From: CAZGXM01 sp964529795
GTDB lineage: Bacteria; Bacillota; JADQBR01
NCBI GenBank assembly: GCA_964529795.1
Contig: CAZGXM010000021.1
Span: 1 to 37,332 of the forward strand
Direction of reading: 5' to 3'
Length of the DNA stretch: 37,332 nt
The translations under genes and the position numbers were made by a program. Position 1 is the stretch's first letter. Every line of letters starts with the position of its first letter. This document shows positions 1-8,678 of this stretch, piece by piece. The notes beneath the pieces were generated by a model that worked only from the letters and a program-made list of their open reading frames with translations, had not been told where the DNA came from and made no database searches.

Positions 1-75
1 TATTGTTTTGGCGGTGGCGGGAAATGTCAGTCATGATGAAACTGCCCGCCTCCTCTGAACTTTTCTGAAGGGCAG

Positions 76-1298
76 ATGTTGAACCGCAGCGGGAACAGGG
101 TTATCTTCGGCGCTGTGGGGGTTGGTGCCACCAGCGGCAAAATCCTGAAAAAAGACCTGCACTTTGTCAACCTGCCCGGTGTTCACAGGCTGACTGAAAA
201 GGAGAAGAAGGTGAGGGGATCACTGCGTGAAGCGCCCGGCGGGCTGGAATACGGCGAGCGCCGCCTGGTGGTTGCAAAAAACGAGGATAACGAGTTCGGA
301 CCAGTGATAACTTCTCTAAAGGCGGTGTATGGAGGTGGCAGTCCACGTGTACTGTGGGAGGGCAACAGTCTGATATGGGACCTTTCTGAACAGGCAAGCC
401 TGTACCAGGTGCGGTGGTCTCCCGGCGGACAGAGGACCTATTTTTCCACCGCCTCCCCGGACCTTGGTTACGGTGACTGGTACACCCACGGTAAACTTTG
501 GGAATATGACTGGGAGAAGGACCGCCTTAGCCTGGTGGCCTACATGCGGGATACGGACTTTTTTCTTCCCGAGAAAGCAGACGGGGTTTACTTTGGTGAT
601 GTGGTGCTGGATTTGAGTGCCTGGCGTCAGGCAAAGAAACAAGATTTCAGGGCGGGGGAGACGGTGGCGCTGCGGCCCGGACCGGGTTCGCAGACCCTGC
701 TGGGGGGTCCAAGGTTATTCACCCCCGTGAGGGGCTGCAGGTGCTGCGGGACACCGGCTACTGGTCTTACGTCCAGCAGGAGGGGGTGCGGGGCTGGCTG
801 CCTTCCTGGTACCTCCAGGAGCCCGGAGATATGAAGGTAGAAAGGACAGCGCCCCGGTCACTGGTGGTAAAGGAGGACCGGACTGCCGTTTATCTTTACC
901 CTGAAAGGTCAGCGCCCCAGGTGCTGGAGCTTGAGCAGGGACGGATAGTACGGGTGCGGAAGACCTATGGTGATGGCTGGTACCTGGCGGAAGTGACCAT
1001 GTATGACGTACCCGGGGCACCTTGGGGCTGGCTTAAGAAAGAGTCCCTGGCAGCGCCGGGCAAAGCAGGACCAAAAGAAGGCACCCTCAAGAAGGGCAGT
1101 GTTGTTTATACCGGGTGGGATTACAGTCAAATCAGCGAGTAGCGTACTGAAACCATCCAGTCTGACATGACGGTAATGTTGGGAAAACGCCGGGAGGGCC
1201 TGGTGCGGGTAAGCGGCGCTGCCGGTTGGGAGGCCTGGGCAAAGGAGGAGGATGTTGTCCCTGACCCCTGGGTGACGGTGCGGCTACGAAGTTTATAG
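76..1298 (+). pseudogene. Broken secreted/envelope-type protein with C-terminal SH3-like repeats
   Basis: The reading frame opening at 76 runs to about 700 and then goes out of frame at a run of six G (702-707). Adding one base there joins it to the frame that continues to 1139, where a TAG stop (1140-1142) interrupts. The same frame stays coding-like to the next TAG at 1296-1298. The N-terminal ~200 residues contain WSPGG- and YDW-like strands, which suggests a beta-rich fold but is not a firm family call. The later part, with short stretches such as GYWSYVQQEGVRGWLPSWYL and DGWYLAEV, is typical of SH3b domains; two to three copies can be seen. No convincing ribosome-binding site precedes 76, so the gene may begin before the window. 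With a frameshift and a nonsense codon it is most likely a pseudogene; a homopolymer sequencing error could explain only the first lesion. Its end lies 2 bp before an insertion sequence. Confidence 0.6.
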
Positions 1299-1300
1299 TA

Positions 1301-1314
1301 ACCCAAGTTTGGCG
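1301..1314 (+). repeat. Left terminal inverted repeat of the IS
   Basis: acccaagtttggcg is exactly complementary to 3294-3307. It begins 2 bp after the last stop codon of the broken SH3 gene. Confidence 0.85.
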
Positions 1315-1477
1315 ACAATATTTTCCAACCCCTTATAAATCAAGGAGTATAACCCATTGAACCAGCGTTATGTAGTAGAGAAATATGCCAATAAATTTTC
1401 AATCAACTTCCGATTTTCCTTGATATTAAGCGCTTCCTGCGGTATAATTGTGGTAGCCAATAATCTGCGGGAGGCCA

Positions 1478-3232
1478 GTGATGTTCCTTAAAAAAGCCAG
1501 AAAAACTTATAAGGGTAGAGTTTACGAAACCTACGCCTTAACCGAATCTTATCGTGAAAACGGTAAAGTAAAACACCGTCATATCGCCAATCTGGGATCC
1601 TTGACCACAGAACAAGCCCAGCGCATTAGACTTGTGCTTAAGGCCCAGCAAATTGAAGGCGCATTCGTTGGTCATTTGTCTGATGTAGTAGCCAAAGAGC
1701 ATTATCGTTTTCTCGATGTGGCTTTGCTGGACAATATTTGGCGGCAGTTTGATTTAGATCAATTCTTTGCCAATCTGCCTTATGCCGAAGCAATGGCTGT
1801 TAATCGTTGTTTGGACCCCAAAAGCAAAATTCAAATTAAAGACTGGACGCAGCAAACCATTTTACCCCGTTTATTGGAATACGACTTTGGTGCTGACAGT
1901 GAATACAGCATCTACCGTACTCTGGATAAAATCGCCGACCAAGAAGTAGAGTTGCAAAAACATATTTACCAAAAATGCGAGCAGTTAGGTCATACTGATG
2001 AAAAGGCTATCTTTTACGATATCACCTCCAGCTATTTTGAAGGGGCAAAATGCATTTTGGCTGCTCAGGGTTATTCCCGCGACCACCGGCCTGACAGACT
2101 TCAAATCACTATCGCCCTGGTGGTCACGCCGGATGGCTACCCTTTTTACTGGCGGGTGATGCCAGGCAATACCCAGGATGTTACCACGGTAGAAGATTTG
2201 TTGACAGTCCTCCAAGAACGCTTTGGCGTTAAACGATGTCTGCTGGTGTTTGATCGCGGCATGGTTTCCGGGGATAATCTTAAAGCCATTGCTAACAAGA
2301 AACTCACTTATGTTTCTGCCCTTGATAAAGACGAGGTGCCCGGTCTTGGGCTTATAGAAACCGAATTTCAAAGTCTGGTGGCTGATGAACGTCACTGGCG
2401 AGATAACCTTTTATCCCTTGGTTTTAATCTCTATGATGAAAACTTTCTTTACCGTGAACACGTTAAAGGTGAGATGCGATATATCCTGGCCTTTAACCGG
2501 CAAGCGTATCAGGACCAACAACGAAACCGGCAGGAACGTTTGCAAAAAGCGAAATCATATTTGGCAGTTTGCAACAAAGAACTCAATCAGGCCAAAAAGA
2601 GCCGGAACAAAGAAACAACTGCGCGCAAGATAGAAAATAGGCTCAGAAAATGGAATATGCATAAAGTATTTGTTTGGGAACTGGAGCCTGTTACTGTTAT
2701 TGCTACTACTAAAAAAGGCATCGAAAGGAAGATTGACTCCTTTCGAGTAGTTCACACCATTAATGAGGACAAACTCAAACAACAAGCGCGCCTGGATGGA
2801 ATTACTTGCTTTGTGACCAATGAGCCCACAGGTAAACTTTCTGCTGGGCAGGCAATCCGGTATTACCGCCGTAAAAGCAAAGTGGAAGAGGCCTTTCGGG
2901 AACTCAAGGATTACCTCCATTTGAGGCCTTTCTACTTGAGCCGTGAAAAAAGAGTCAGGGCTCATGTCACCATTTGTGTGCTGGGATACCTTCTGCTAAA
3001 TACATTAGAAGAAAAACTACAGCAACAACACTATCCATGCAGTGCGGCAACTGCTCTGGAAATATTGGGCAAGTGCCTGTTAAATCGTATCGGGCTTAAA
3101 AACAGTGAACCCTATGCAGAAAGTATTACCGAAGTCACCACACAGCAACTGGAAATTCTGAAAAAGTTAGGTTTTGAACATCTCATAGCTAAGAAGTATT
3201 TAAATCAGATCATGGAACATTCTACCAAGTAG
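1478..3232 (+). CDS. IS1634-family transposase, DDE type
   Basis: A 584-residue transposase that would cut and join the IS ends. The catalytic triad of the IS4 superfamily is visible: first Asp in FYDITSSYFEG (about D181), second in LVFDRGMVSGDNL (about D259), and the YREK-like motif YYRRKSKVEEAFRELKD with the Glu at about 470-471. A lysine/arginine-rich insertion (about 345-390) lies between the second Asp and the Glu, as usual in IS4-type beta-strand insertion domains. The start is GTG 1478 or ATG 1481, behind GGGAGG at 1469-1474. Length and motifs are complete, so the protein should be functional. AT content is higher than in neighbouring host genes, which fits a foreign origin. Confidence 0.93.
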   Translation: MMFLKKARKTYKGRVYETYALTESYRENGKVKHRHIANLGSLTTEQAQRIRLVLKAQQIEGAFVGHLSDVVAKEHYRFLDVALLDNIWRQFDLDQFFANLPYAEAMAVNRCLDPKSKIQIKDWTQQTILPRLLEYDFGADSEYSIYRTLDKIADQEVELQKHIYQKCEQLGHTDEKAIFYDITSSYFEGAKCILAAQGYSRDHRPDRLQITIALVVTPDGYPFYWRVMPGNTQDVTTVEDLLTVLQERFGVKRCLLVFDRGMVSGDNLKAIANKKLTYVSALDKDEVPGLGLIETEFQSLVADERHWRDNLLSLGFNLYDENFLYREHVKGEMRYILAFNRQAYQDQQRNRQERLQKAKSYLAVCNKELNQAKKSRNKETTARKIENRLRKWNMHKVFVWELEPVTVIATTKKGIERKIDSFRVVHTINEDKLKQQARLDGITCFVTNEPTGKLSAGQAIRYYRRKSKVEEAFRELKDYLHLRPFYLSREKRVRAHVTICVLGYLLLNTLEEKLQQQHYPCSAATALEILGKCLLNRIGLKNSEPYAESITEVTTQQLEILKKLGFEHLIAKKYLNQIMEHSTK

Positions 3233-3293
3233 CAGCGAAAAGTTGGTTTTCAACTCTTGAAACCCTTGCTACTACTTGGCAGGAAATTTTTAA

Positions 3294-3307
3294 CGCCAAA
3301 CTTGGGT
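3294..3307 (-). repeat. Right terminal inverted repeat of the IS
   Basis: cgccaaacttgggt is the exact complement of the left end at 1301-1314. Confidence 0.85.
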
Positions 3308-3446
3308 AGAGAAAGAATATATCTTAAGCGGTTATTCAATATTGTACAAGAAGCAGGTTCGGTAAAATAAGATACAGTGAAAGGACAGTTGAACGCATAC
3401 CCCGTGCTGATGATTCAATGCACGAAATTTTCAAGTAAGGCAGGCG

Positions 3447-4712
3447 ATGAAAATGAAAGAGTACTCTGATGCCCAAAAAAATGAAATCCGGAACACGGTC
3501 CTGGCATGGGCGGAGGAATTCAAAGGGGACAGGCGGTACCAGGCCCTGACGGACGGTGAGAAGCAGGAAAGCGGGTTCATCATCGATATTTTTGCGGATT
3601 TGATGTACGGGTACTTTCTGCAGGAGCCTTCCGAATGGACTGCGGCGGCATTGGAGGAGTGCTGCCTGGATTTGCTGCCCAGGAAGGTTTCCGCCGGCCC
3701 GGAGTTTTATCAGAGTGTCCAGCCGGTGCTGGCGGGTTTCTTCGGGTTCCTCCAGGACAAAGGCCATATAAACGGCGCGCAGCGGCTTATCTCGAGCCTC
3801 AATAAGGTGTCCGGCACAATGGTCGAGCTGGCGGACAACCCGGATAACTGGGGGCCTGCAAAGCAGCTCCTGATGGGAGCGATGAAGGCAGGCGTCGATT
3901 TGGAGGACCGGGCGGCGTTTGACAGGTATGTCCAGAAGTTTAATATGCTGCAGTCCGATCGAAACAAGGCCCCGGCTGCGAAGGTAAAAGTCGGACGCAA
4001 CGAGCCCTGCCCGTGCGGCAGCGGGAAAAAGTATAAAAAGTGCTGCGGCAGGGGGAATATTGTACCGTCTCAAACAGCAGGCAGCGCGGCAGCCGGTGAA
4101 GGGAATACTACGCATGCAGCAAATACAGATACCGAAAATGTAGTATATCAGTTTAAAATTACCTTGAAGGGAATCAAGCCGCCCATCTGGAGGCGGGTCC
4201 TTGTACCGCAAAATATTACATTTTACAAGCTGCATAAAATCATTCAGGCCGCATTCGGCTGGCAGGACTACCACCTGTTTGATTTTGACTTTGGCTATGT
4301 GGCGGTTCATATTCCCGACCCGGATTATGCTCCCGGAGAACTGCATGGAGGTATAAAGGAACTGAACGCCAAGAGAACCAGGATCGACGGCCTTCTTGTT
4401 GAGCGCAGGAAATGCATCTATACCTATGACTTTGGAGACGACTGGAGACACGACATTGCCCTGGAGAAAATACTGCCTGCCGAAGAAGGGAGACACTATC
4501 CGGTCTGTATTGGCGGCGCCCGTCACAGGCCGCCGGAGGATGTGGGCGGTGTCCCGGGATATAAAAAATTCCTGAGCATCATCCGCAATCCGCAGCATCC
4601 GGAACACGACGATTATCTTGTCTGGGCAGAGAAGGACACGGGTGGCAGAAAGTTTGACCCGGAATATTTCTACATCAATGAGATAAACCGGGCACTGGCG
4701 AAGATTAAGTAG
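3447..4712 (+). CDS. SEC-C motif protein with pRiA4b ORF-3-like domain
   Basis: A 421-residue protein with three parts. Residues ~1-175 are a helical region of unknown fold. A SEC-C zinc motif follows at about 182-203 (GRNEPCPCGSGKKYKKCCG; ligands C-X-C...C-C). The C-terminal ~200 residues form a plasmid pRiA4b ORF-3-like domain, recognised from YQFKITLKGIKPPIWRRVLVP, the FGWQDYHLFDF stretch and YTYDFGDDWRHDI. SEC-C motifs occur at the end of SecA and in many stand-alone proteins, where they bind zinc and contact ribosomes or other partners. The pRiA4b domain has no assigned activity. The start at 3447 has only a weak AAGG upstream; ATG 3453 is possible. The next gene also carries a SEC-C motif, with a very similar DNA sequence over it, so the two may share a function or have exchanged this segment. 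Confidence 0.85.
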   Translation: MKMKEYSDAQKNEIRNTVLAWAEEFKGDRRYQALTDGEKQESGFIIDIFADLMYGYFLQEPSEWTAAALEECCLDLLPRKVSAGPEFYQSVQPVLAGFFGFLQDKGHINGAQRLISSLNKVSGTMVELADNPDNWGPAKQLLMGAMKAGVDLEDRAAFDRYVQKFNMLQSDRNKAPAAKVKVGRNEPCPCGSGKKYKKCCGRGNIVPSQTAGSAAAGEGNTTHAANTDTENVVYQFKITLKGIKPPIWRRVLVPQNITFYKLHKIIQAAFGWQDYHLFDFDFGYVAVHIPDPDYAPGELHGGIKELNAKRTRIDGLLVERRKCIYTYDFGDDWRHDIALEKILPAEEGRHYPVCIGGARHRPPEDVGGVPGYKKFLSIIRNPQHPEHDDYLVWAEKDTGGRKFDPEYFYINEINRALAKIK

Positions 4713-4776
4713 ATGGCGTGGATGGGCACAATGACGCTTTATCAATAAAGAAAAATTGTGGAAAGGAGTTATAAAT

Positions 4777-6018
4777 GTGCTTGAGCATGGTTATATCAAG
4801 AAATTTATACTGCATCCCGAGCGATGTGTGAGAGATTATGCGGCGGAATATTTTGCGAAAGGATATGTTGGGGATCCGGAAACGACGATATTTCTTCTGG
4901 ATGCGTATGAAAAGGAGCCAGAAACGGAGGAGCAATGGGGAATTTTGTGATATATCTCCATGCTGCCCCAGTCGGAAGCATCTCTTACAAAACTCATCAA
5001 CATTAAAGCATCAGATTATAACAGCATATATCATATCGATAAAGCTATTCTTTCCGCTGATCTCGGTTTGCTGCGCAAATTTCCGGATATCAGACCCAAA
5101 CTGCAGAAAAACATGGATGTCCTGGATACCAGGGTTCGGGTAAGTACCATGCAGACCGGCGAGCTTTGGGAAGCGCTCTGGCAGCATAGCGCTTCAGGGG
5201 AGGGCAAGGGCTTTGACGGCTTTGACTACAGCTATGGGAAGTGGATTATAAAAGAATTAAGCAGCCGCAAGGACTTTCCCTGGGACCGGTTTTTTGAAAA
5301 AATCAGCCGTGAATACCCGGTTGACTACAGCGGCTGGGATGACACCTATCTTTGCGTTATGGCTGGAGAATTGAAGGCCGAGGACGCCATTCCCTTTCTG
5401 ATTCGCAGCCTCAAGATTGACGGAGACTTTCTCTGCGAGAGGGCAGCTGAGGCCCTGTCCAAAATTGGAACAGAAAAGGCGGTAGAAGCCATTGCCAGGG
5501 AATACTTGGATGAAGACTTCCATTTCAGGATATATTCCATTAGTGCACTGGAAAACATCAAGACAGAGGCCAGTGAAGTGCTGATGATGGAATTGCTGCC
5601 GAAAGAAAAGGATGTATCTCAAAAGACGGGCTTGGCGCATGGTTTGTGCAAGCTTTTTTCTGCCAAAGGCCTTCCTCTTGTATTGAGCCTTTTGAAATAC
5701 GGATATGACACCACCATGTTGAACCTTGAGACAGCGGTGTATGTGAACCATGTGGTCAACGGGCTGGAGCATCCGGATATGCAGCGCTGGAAAGACAGCA
5801 TTGCCAGGGATGAACAGAGAATGAGAGAAAGCAGAAAAATGATGGCAAGCGGAGATTTGGACATTTCGCAGATACGGGAAAATTTCCAGGATTTTATCAA
5901 TCGCATGGAAGCGGTGAAGAAATTGAATGAGGCATATGCAAAAGGCTTTAAGACCGGACGCAACGCCCCTTGCCCCTGCGGCAGCGGGAAAAAGTACAAG
6001 AGGTGCTGCGGCAGGTAA
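4777..6018 (+). pseudogene. HEAT-repeat protein with C-terminal SEC-C motif, interrupted by in-frame TGA
   Basis: A GTG at 4777, with AAAGGAG 8 bp upstream, opens a frame that stops at TGA 4948-4950 after 57 codons. The same frame resumes immediately and runs to 6018, ending in GRNAPCPCGSGKKYKRCCGR, a SEC-C zinc motif. Between lie helical repeats of HEAT/PBS-lyase character (for example AEDAIPFLIRSLKIDG and ERAAEALSKIG). The downstream ATG 4960 has no ribosome-binding site, so the second part is unlikely to be translated on its own. TGG to TGA is the simplest explanation. Selenocysteine is not expected in this family, and I see no obvious SECIS-like hairpin directly after the TGA. If the TGA is real, the product is lost or strongly truncated. 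The gene lies 64 bp after another SEC-C gene. Confidence 0.7.
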
Positions 6019-6213
6019 TTTCTTGACTTACCAAGAAACAGGGTAGAGAGCCGGCTGGATGACTCCGCATAACCTGCAGCAGCCTGCAAGGCGGAAAAGC
6101 CGGCGTCATGGGCCGGTGGCCATATTGCTTGGCGATTGGGGCCTTCTTGTTCTGGCATGGATAGGAAGATGCACGTAAGTTAAGAAAAAAGAAATGCGAG
6201 GGGAGATAACAAA

Positions 6214-7143
6214 TTGGGCCTGGCGATTAATATTAACTTGGCTGAATATACAAAACCCTTTATAAAATGGGCTGGAGGAAAAGGGCAATTACTTAGCACT
6301 TTTGAACAGTATTATCCTGTGTTACTCATTGAAGGCAATATAAGACGATATATAGAGCCTTTCGTAGGCGGCGGCGCAGTGCTATTTAACATTTTGCAGA
6401 AATATAAAATCGAAGAGGCTTTTATTTTTGATATTAATGAGGACTTAATAAATACTTATATTGTTATAAAAAATAATGTAGATGCCTTAGTGGAATATCT
6501 TTCAGGTTTGGAGCACAGATATTTGAAATTTAATAATGAAGCCCGCAAGGAGATGTATTACGAGGTAAGAGAAGCATATAATTCACGTACTCTCAATAAC
6601 AATCAACCGGATATTGAACGAGCGGCACAGTTTGTTTATCTGAATCGCACCTGTTTTAACGGGCTTTATCGCGTTAATCGTGCAGGACTGTTCAATGTAC
6701 CGCCGGGGGATTATAAAAAGCCGACTATTTGCGATGCGAAGAATTTATATGCTGCAAGCTCTTTACTTCAGAGGGTACATATATTTCCCTGTGACTATAG
6801 GGAGAGTATTAGCTATGCTGACAGGGATAGCTTCGTTTATTTTGACCCGCCGTACCGACCACTCAATATTACGTCCAAATTTACGTCCTATAGCAAGTTT
6901 GATTTTACAGATGAGGATCAGGTACATCTTGCACATTTTTTTGCAGAAATGAATGATACAGGTGCCCTGCTTATGCTCAGCAATTCTGATCCTAAGAATG
7001 AAAACCCTGACGATAATTTTTTTGATGAACTGTATGGACAATTCTATATTCATAGGGTAAAGGCTAAACGGGCAATCAATTCTAATGGTGGACGCAGGGG
7101 CTTTGTAAGTGAGATTCTTGTTACAAATTATAGGGTAAAATAG
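6214..7143 (+). CDS. dam: D12-class DNA adenine N6-methyltransferase, Dam / M.DpnII type
   Basis: The enzyme transfers a methyl group from S-adenosylmethionine to adenine N6 in DNA, most probably in GATC. Its 309 residues show the family motifs in order: FIKWAGGKGQLL (residues 16-27), the SAM-binding EPFVGGGAVLF (48-58), the NFNGLYR-like block CFNGLYRVNRAGLFNVP, and catalytic YFDPPYRPL (D211-P-P-Y214). The C-terminal GRRGFVSEILVTNY also matches the M.DpnII/M.MboIA subgroup. The start is TTG 6214 behind GAGGGGAG. The endonuclease remnant and second methylase downstream identify a type II restriction-modification locus. Composition is AT-rich compared with the housekeeping genes, which suggests transfer. 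The gene looks intact, so the methylase would now act alone. The specificity is inferred from family resemblance only. Confidence 0.9.
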   Translation: MGLAININLAEYTKPFIKWAGGKGQLLSTFEQYYPVLLIEGNIRRYIEPFVGGGAVLFNILQKYKIEEAFIFDINEDLINTYIVIKNNVDALVEYLSGLEHRYLKFNNEARKEMYYEVREAYNSRTLNNNQPDIERAAQFVYLNRTCFNGLYRVNRAGLFNVPPGDYKKPTICDAKNLYAASSLLQRVHIFPCDYRESISYADRDSFVYFDPPYRPLNITSKFTSYSKFDFTDEDQVHLAHFFAEMNDTGALLMLSNSDPKNENPDDNFFDELYGQFYIHRVKAKRAINSNGGRRGFVSEILVTNYRVK

Positions 7144-7155
7144 TTGGAGGGTAAC

Positions 7156-7314
7156 ATGAAGTATACGGATATATTTAAAAAACGGATTGACTGTGCTAAC
7201 ACAGATGAGGTGTTTGAATACCTACTTGACCATCTGAAGGAAACCATCCGCGGATGGGATTTTTTTGTTGCTTGGGAAAAGGTAATGAATATGGAGCTTT
7301 CCCGACAGGGGTAA
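7156..7314 (+). pseudogene. N-terminal remnant of a DpnII/MboI-family restriction endonuclease
   Basis: An ORF of 52 codons starts at ATG 7156 behind TTGGAGGG. Its first ~44 residues (MKYTDIFKKRIDCANTDEVF onward, ending in GWDFFVAWEKVM) resemble the start of GATC-cutting endonucleases of the DpnII/MboI family, where a hydrophobic-aromatic stretch followed by W-x-K-V precedes the conserved N-terminal helices. The rest of the ~280-residue enzyme is absent, because the sequence passes directly into a methyltransferase in another frame. The cutting enzyme is therefore dead. The assignment rests on a short segment plus its position directly after an M.DpnII-type methylase. Confidence 0.55.
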
Positions 7315-7975
7315 CTGGGCTACTCACAGCGGAAAATACAGAAGTAACTGGTCACCTTATATACGAAGAAATATTATTTTACGCTATTCAAAGGAAGGTG
7401 AAACTGTACTGGATCAATTTGTGGGAAGTGGGACAACGCTTGTTGAAACAAAGCTTTTGAGGAGAAAAGGCATCGGTATTGATATAAACCCCAAAGCTGT
7501 AAATCTGACCCGTCAGAACATAAGCTTTAAAAAAGAAGGTTGCGGAGAAGTTGAAGTGCGTGTTGGAGATGCAAGGAATCTTGAATTTATTAGCGATGAA
7601 AGCATAGACCTTATCTGTACCCATCCACCGTATAGCAATATTATAAAATATAGCGAGAACATTCAGGGCGATCTTTCGCACTATGATATTAATGACTTTC
7701 TTAAAGAGATGGAAAAGGTGGCACGAGAATGTTACAGGGTACTGAAAAAAGGTAAGTTCTGTACAATTCTTATCGGGGATACTCGTAGGAAGGGACGTAT
7801 GATTCCTATTGGTTTCAACGTAATGCAGATTTTCCGGCGGGCTGGCTTCAAGCTAAAGGAGATTGTAATAAAGGAGCAGCATAATTGCAGTTCTACAGGC
7901 TATTGGAGAAGTCAGAGTATAAAGTACAATTTTTTGCTAATTGCCCATGAGTATTTGTTTATATTTGTGAAATAA
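7285..7975 (+). pseudogene. Second DNA methyltransferase of the restriction locus, start codon out of frame
   Basis: The frame is open from 7289 to 7975 (228 codons). It reads as an amino-methyltransferase: an N-terminal block with FPDRGNWATHSGKYRSNWSP, SAM-binding DQFVGSGTTLVETKLL, then GIGIDINP, and a catalytic-type CTHPPYSNIIKYS. No start codon lies in frame ahead of the conserved N-terminal block. ATG 7285 sits at the right place but is two bases out of frame; adding AT inside the TATAT at 7288-7292 would restore M-N-I-W-S-F-P. An internal GTG at 7421 would omit the N-terminal block and give a probably inactive protein. Such second methylases accompany MboI-like systems, usually to protect the same or a related site. 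It could also be an active protein if translation enters by frameshifting from the preceding remnant; I consider this unlikely. Confidence 0.6.
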
Positions 7976-8159
7976 GAAAATATTTCAAGGGTGTGTGTCA
8001 AAACTTGTGTAGACGGAAATGTTAGTAATATAGCTAATTTTCGTTATTTTTTATCCGCATTAAAATCTGACAAAAATTTTTTGACTTGAAAATTAAATTT
8101 TAATGTGATGTGGCATATAATGAAAGTGAAGAGATGTATCTTGAAAGAGGGTGAAACCA

Positions 8160-8342
8160 ATGGCAACTGTTTCCTTTGATAAGAACATTGTTATCAGGGA
8201 ACCGGAAGCAGTTGTGAAGTTGGTGGAGGTGCTTTCATCCAAGGATGTGAAGCCGGTCAACAGAAAACTTGCTTCCGCTAAGGCGATGGCAAGGGGTGAA
8301 GAAGTATTAAAACGTTGCTTATCGCGCTCGAAAAATTCTTAG
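8160..8342 (+). CDS. Small conserved-looking protein, unknown function
   Basis: Sixty residues from ATG 8160, with AGAGGGTGA about 6 bp upstream. A TATAAT at 8116-8121 could be its -10 box, but the -35 region is poor. The N-terminal half (MATVSFDKNIVI, then EPEAVVKLVEVL) looks like a short strand plus a helix. The C-terminal half is basic and ends in KRCLSRSK. The pattern recalls small antitoxin-like proteins of Firmicutes, but I cannot name a family, and no toxin gene follows. The codon +1 frame after its stop encodes about 20 further residues of helix-like sequence to 8388, so a frameshifted longer version is possible. Confidence 0.5.
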   Translation: MATVSFDKNIVIREPEAVVKLVEVLSSKDVKPVNRKLASAKAMARGEEVLKRCLSRSKNS

Positions 8343-8678
8343 AGATGGCTTCCGAGGAAAAGGAGGTGTTGGCCAAAAGCAGGAATTAAGGCTTATTGTC
8401 CAAAATTAGGGGGTCAATCCGCACATAATTGACTGGTCAAAGGAGTCTTCGAAAATGGGCCCGCCGCTGGCGGACAGGCTCAGTGCCGGAGAAGTGGAGG
8501 ATTACTGGCGGCAGGAGGAAATAGAGGTTGCTGGCGTGGAGAAGGTGGGCATAAACCATTATATTTCAGGCAGCTTTGGCATCTTGCCTGAAGCTTGAGG
8601 AAGTGCTGTTGACCATGTTTTGGGTTGTGATATGATAGTGTCTGTACCAGGCTATCTATAACGGAGATGATGATTTGA
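8343..8678 (+). other. Intergenic stretch without a recognisable gene
   Basis: This stretch is about 336 bp. It contains one small ORF with a fair ribosome-binding site (8455-8598) and no tRNA, clear terminator or known riboswitch pattern. Several short coding-like pieces in different frames suggest degraded gene remains between the restriction locus and the transporter gene. Confidence 0.4.
8455..8598 (+). CDS. Possible 47-residue protein, doubtful
   Basis: ATG 8455 follows AAAGGAG by about 9 bp. The sequence (MGPPLADRLSAGEVEDYWRQ at the start) is acidic and helix-like, with no family I recognise. It may be a fragment of a lost gene or a chance ORF. Confidence 0.2.
   Translation: MGPPLADRLSAGEVEDYWRQEEIEVAGVEKVGINHYISGSFGILPEA

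Larger units (their letters stand above)
1301..3307 (+). mobile_element. IS1634-type insertion sequence (IS4 superfamily), complete
   Basis: The element is about 2.0 kb, with one transposase gene bounded by perfect 14-bp terminal inverted repeats (acccaagtttggcg at 1301-1314 and its complement at 3294-3307). Similarity continues imperfectly for another ~12 bp inward. One long transposase with DDE motifs and this size fit the IS1634 group. I see no matching target duplication: the left flank ends in atagta and the right begins agagaa. Confidence 0.85.

Noticed and set aside
3336..4745. 469-codon minus-strand frame opposite the SEC-C/pRiA4b gene
   Set aside because: It is the shadow of a clearly conserved plus-strand protein and has no recognisable domain.
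4948..4950. Selenocysteine at the in-frame TGA
   Set aside because: HEAT/SEC-C proteins are not known selenoproteins and no SECIS-like hairpin is apparent after the codon.
8081..8121. Vegetative promoter TTGACT...TATAAT before the small ORF at 8160
   Set aside because: The two boxes are 29 bp apart; only the -10 box is credible.
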